Shown piece after piece: positions 2,823 through 5,246 of a stretch of 5,246 nucleotides of DNA. Below the pieces are notes generated by a model. The model was not told the origin of the DNA and ran no database searches. It was given only the letters and a program-made list of their open reading frames with translations. The stretch lies in assembly GCA_900554455.1 (NCBI GenBank), contig USHT01000096.1:1-5246 (forward strand), in the 5' to 3' direction. The position numbers were made by a program, and so were the translations under genes. Origin of the DNA: an uncultured Collinsella sp. (lineage in GTDB: Bacteria > Actinomycetota > Coriobacteriia > Coriobacteriales > Coriobacteriaceae). The first letter of the stretch is position 1. Each line of letters starts with the position of its first letter.

Positions 2823-5246
2823 ATGACCGCAACCGCCAGCCGAACCACTAACCGCAGGCCCGAGCTTTTGGCCCCCGCCGGAGGCCCGGAGCCCTTTGCC
2901 GCCGCGCTCGCCGCCGGGGCAGACGCCATCTACTGTGGCATGGGCAGCTTCAACGCCCGCCGCAAGGCAACCAACTTTACCGACGAGGCCTTTGAGCAAG
3001 CCTGCCGCGCCGCACATCTAGCCGGGTCGCGCGTCTACGTCACGGTCAACATCGTCATCAAGCAGTCCGAGATGGGCGATGCACTGCAGCTCATTCATCG
3101 CTGCTCCACGCTGGGCGCCGATGCCTTCATTATCCAGGACTGGGGTCTGTTCTTTGAGGCCAAGCGCACCATGCCCGGCATCGAGACACATATCTCGACC
3201 CAGGCGAACATCCACGACGACCGCGGAACCCTTTGGTGCCGTGAGCAGGGCGCCGACCGCGTGACTCTCTCGCGCGAGCTCTCCATCGACGAAATCGCCG
3301 CCATTCACGACGCCGCGCCCGATGTGGACCTTGAGGTCTTTAGCCACGGTGCCATCTGCTTTTGTTACTCGGGCCTGTGCCTGCTCTCGAGCTTTGCCAT
3401 GGCGGGCCGCTCGGCCAACCGCGGCATGTGCGCCCAGCCCTGCCGCCTGCCCTACGAGCTGATCGACGAGAACGGCCGCTCGCTCTCCCCTGCCGGTCGC
3501 GAGCGTGCGCTATGCCCGCGCGACACCAACACTTCGCAGCTTGTTCGCCGTCTGTATGACGCCGGCGCCGCATCGCTCAAGCTCGAGGGCCGCATGAAGG
3601 CCCCTGATTACGTGTACTCCATCGTCGACGTGTATCGTCATCAGATTGATGACATGCTGGCCGATGTTTCGACCTCCAAGGATGAGGATGCAGCCCGTCA
3701 GCGACAGCTCAAGCGCTGCTTTAACCGCGACTTTACGCACGCCTACCAAGACGGTACCTCGGGTGACGAGATGATGAGCTACGAGCGCTCCAACAACCGC
3801 GGCCAGATCGTGGGCACGGTGCTGGGCAGCCGCCCGGCCAACCGCGATGTGCGCGGCCTCAAGCCCGACGACCGCCGTCGGCGCGCCGCCATCGCCCGCA
3901 TTGAGTTGTTTGAGCCCGTGGGCAAGGGCGACCTGCTGGAGCTTCGCCACGATAACGAGTTTGACCAGTTCCTAACCACCATTGCCGCCGATGATGCCGC
4001 CGCCGGTGACATCATCGAGTGCCGCGTGCCTCGCAGCATGCCCGAGGGCTGCCGCGTGCGCGTGATTCGCAGTCAGCGTGCCATCGACGCCGCCGGCGCC
4101 GCGCTCAAGCGCGATGTGCTGCGCCGCCGAGCTGTTGATGTGTCCGTCGTGGCGCGCCTGGGCGAGCCGTTTACCGTCACACTCACCTGCTGTGACAACC
4201 CCGCGCTCGCCGCCACCGCCACAGGCTTCACCGTCGAGGCCGCCAAGACTCGCGCCGTCGAGGCGGCAGACCTGGTTGAGCATGTGGGCCGTATGGGTTC
4301 CTCGCCCTTTGAGGCTGCGAGCTTTGACGTTTCGCTCGACGCCGGCTGCGGCATGGGCTTCTCCGCCGTGCACAAGGTGCGCGCCGCCGCCTGTAAAGCA
4401 TTGGAGGAGACCATTCTGGCGCCGTACGAGGAGCGCGCGAAAACGCTCGAGTTGCCGGTACTCGACAAATGTACACGCCCCATGCCCGAGCATTACCGCG
4501 ATGAGCCGCAGATCTGCGCCGCCGTCACCACGCTCGAAGCCGCCGAGGCGGCTCGCGCCGAGGGCGCCGCGCGCATCTATATGACCACCGACGCGCTCGA
4601 GGCTGTCGGACTCTCCCCTGCCGATGCATTTGAGCAGGGTATCGTGCCCGTACTCGACGAGGTCTGCCGCGCCGTCGACCACGAGCGCGTCGATCCCTGG
4701 ATCAATGCTGGAGCCACCGTCGCCGTCGGCAATATCTCCGAGCTCGCCGTAGCCGCGCATGCCGGCGCCACGGCCGAGATTCGCTCTTGCCTGCCGGTGC
4801 ACAACACGCCCTGCATGGAGGCGCTTGCCGAGCGCGGAGCCGGTGCGTTTTGGCTCTCGCCCGAGATCACGCTCGACGAGATTGTCTCGCTCGGTGCCGC
4901 CGCGCCCGCGGCTTTGGGCATCACCGTCTTTGGCCGCCCGCGCGTCATGACAAGCGAGCATTGCATTCTGCAGGTTGCCAACGGCTGCATCCACGATTGT
5001 GTCAACTGCCGTCTGCGTGCCCGCAAGCTCTCGCTCAAGAATATCGACGGAAAGGTCATGCCCGTCCGCACCGACATCCACGGCCGCTCTCGCCTGTACG
5101 ATGCCTACCCCATCGACCTCACGCCGCAGGTTCCTCAGCTGCTCGATGCCGGTGTGCGTCGTCTCATGGTTGACGGAACGTTGCTCGAGACGGATGAGGT
5201 GGGCCGTGCCGTCGCCCGCGTCCGTCGTGCCGTCGAAGCGGCGCAG
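2823..5246 (+). CDS. Long-form peptidase U32 family protein (RlhA/TrhP-like, DUF3656-containing), partial (C-terminus missing)
   Basis: The frame is open for 808 residues to the window edge. AAAGG (2812-2816) lies six bases before the ATG. Residues 13-270 form the U32 barrel, starting PELLAPAGGPEPF and carrying the signature HGAICFCYSGLC...NRGMCAQPCR (175-208). Cysteines 179, 186, 203 and 207 are the expected Fe-S ligands. Residues about 325-420 resemble the U32 C-terminal beta domain. Residues about 430-535 resemble DUF3656, with the usual G-x-S/T-PF element (MGSSPFEAASFDVSL, 491-505). The remainder (560-808) looks like a degenerate second U32-type module, with a second cluster at C714, C722, C726 and C729. 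Although called peptidases, characterised members (RlhA, TrhP) hydroxylate 23S rRNA C2501 or tRNA U34 using prephenate-derived chemistry. A role in RNA hydroxylation is therefore more likely than proteolysis, but the exact substrate is not shown. RlhA of E. coli is about 650 residues, so this protein is longer. Confidence 0.93.
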   Translation, partial: MTATASRTTNRRPELLAPAGGPEPFAAALAAGADAIYCGMGSFNARRKATNFTDEAFEQACRAAHLAGSRVYVTVNIVIKQSEMGDALQLIHRCSTLGADAFIIQDWGLFFEAKRTMPGIETHISTQANIHDDRGTLWCREQGADRVTLSRELSIDEIAAIHDAAPDVDLEVFSHGAICFCYSGLCLLSSFAMAGRSANRGMCAQPCRLPYELIDENGRSLSPAGRERALCPRDTNTSQLVRRLYDAGAASLKLEGRMKAPDYVYSIVDVYRHQIDDMLADVSTSKDEDAARQRQLKRCFNRDFTHAYQDGTSGDEMMSYERSNNRGQIVGTVLGSRPANRDVRGLKPDDRRRRAAIARIELFEPVGKGDLLELRHDNEFDQFLTTIAADDAAAGDIIECRVPRSMPEGCRVRVIRSQRAIDAAGAALKRDVLRRRAVDVSVVARLGEPFTVTLTCCDNPALAATATGFTVEAAKTRAVEAADLVEHVGRMGSSPFEAASFDVSLDAGCGMGFSAVHKVRAAACKALEETILAPYEERAKTLELPVLDKCTRPMPEHYRDEPQICAAVTTLEAAEAARAEGAARIYMTTDALEAVGLSPADAFEQGIVPVLDEVCRAVDHERVDPWINAGATVAVGNISELAVAAHAGATAEIRSCLPVHNTPCMEALAERGAGAFWLSPEITLDEIVSLGAAAPAALGITVFGRPRVMTSEHCILQVANGCIHDCVNCRLRARKLSLKNIDGKVMPVRTDIHGRSRLYDAYPIDLTPQVPQLLDAGVRRLMVDGTLLETDEVGRAVARVRRAVEAAQ

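Noticed and set aside
3972..5081. A 369-residue open frame on the minus strand, opposite the U32 gene
   Set aside because: It is the antisense shadow of a GC-rich gene. The translation is Gly/Ala/Arg/His-rich with no recognisable domain, has no ribosome binding site, and the plus-strand frame has full U32 family similarity.

Overview
The window most likely comes from the chromosome of a GC-rich Coriobacteriia gut actinobacterium; Collinsella or a close relative fits best. The reasons are strong G/C preference at third codon positions, AAGGAG-type ribosome binding sites, a GTG start, and protein types familiar from that group. This assignment is by recognition, not by a search.

There are four protein genes and no mobile element, CRISPR array, tRNA or rRNA. 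Positions 1-1023 (minus) hold the N-terminal 341 residues of an NCS2-family nucleobase permease that runs off the left edge. A 352-bp AT-richer divergent region (1024-1375) carries a good promoter for the permease, overlapped by a Fur/Zur-like box, and several small palindromes and direct repeats. Positions 1376-2032 (plus) encode a YheO/DauR-type regulator with a PAS-like sensor and a C-terminal helix-turn-helix. A perfect 15-bp hairpin with U-tracts on both sides (2077-2115) ends it and probably also the convergent ridA. Positions 2145-2522 (minus) encode a canonical 125-residue RidA enamine/imine deaminase. A second divergent region (2523-2822) is rich in hairpins and repeats. From 2823 to the right edge (plus) runs a long-form U32 'peptidase' of the RlhA/TrhP class, at least 808 residues, with two cysteine clusters.

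The permease, regulator and RidA may form a small nitrogen-compound uptake and clean-up module. YheO/DauR regulators respond to small metabolites, RidA removes reactive enamines/imines, and a permease beside a RidA-family protein recalls RutG and RutC of the pyrimidine Rut pathway. This is inference from context. The U32 gene is probably an independent RNA-modification gene. I found no clearly new multi-gene system. The most unusual points are the permease's glutamines where the NCS2 acidic binding residues usually lie, and the structured divergent region between ridA and the U32 gene, which includes a predicted 5'-terminal stem-loop on the ridA mRNA.
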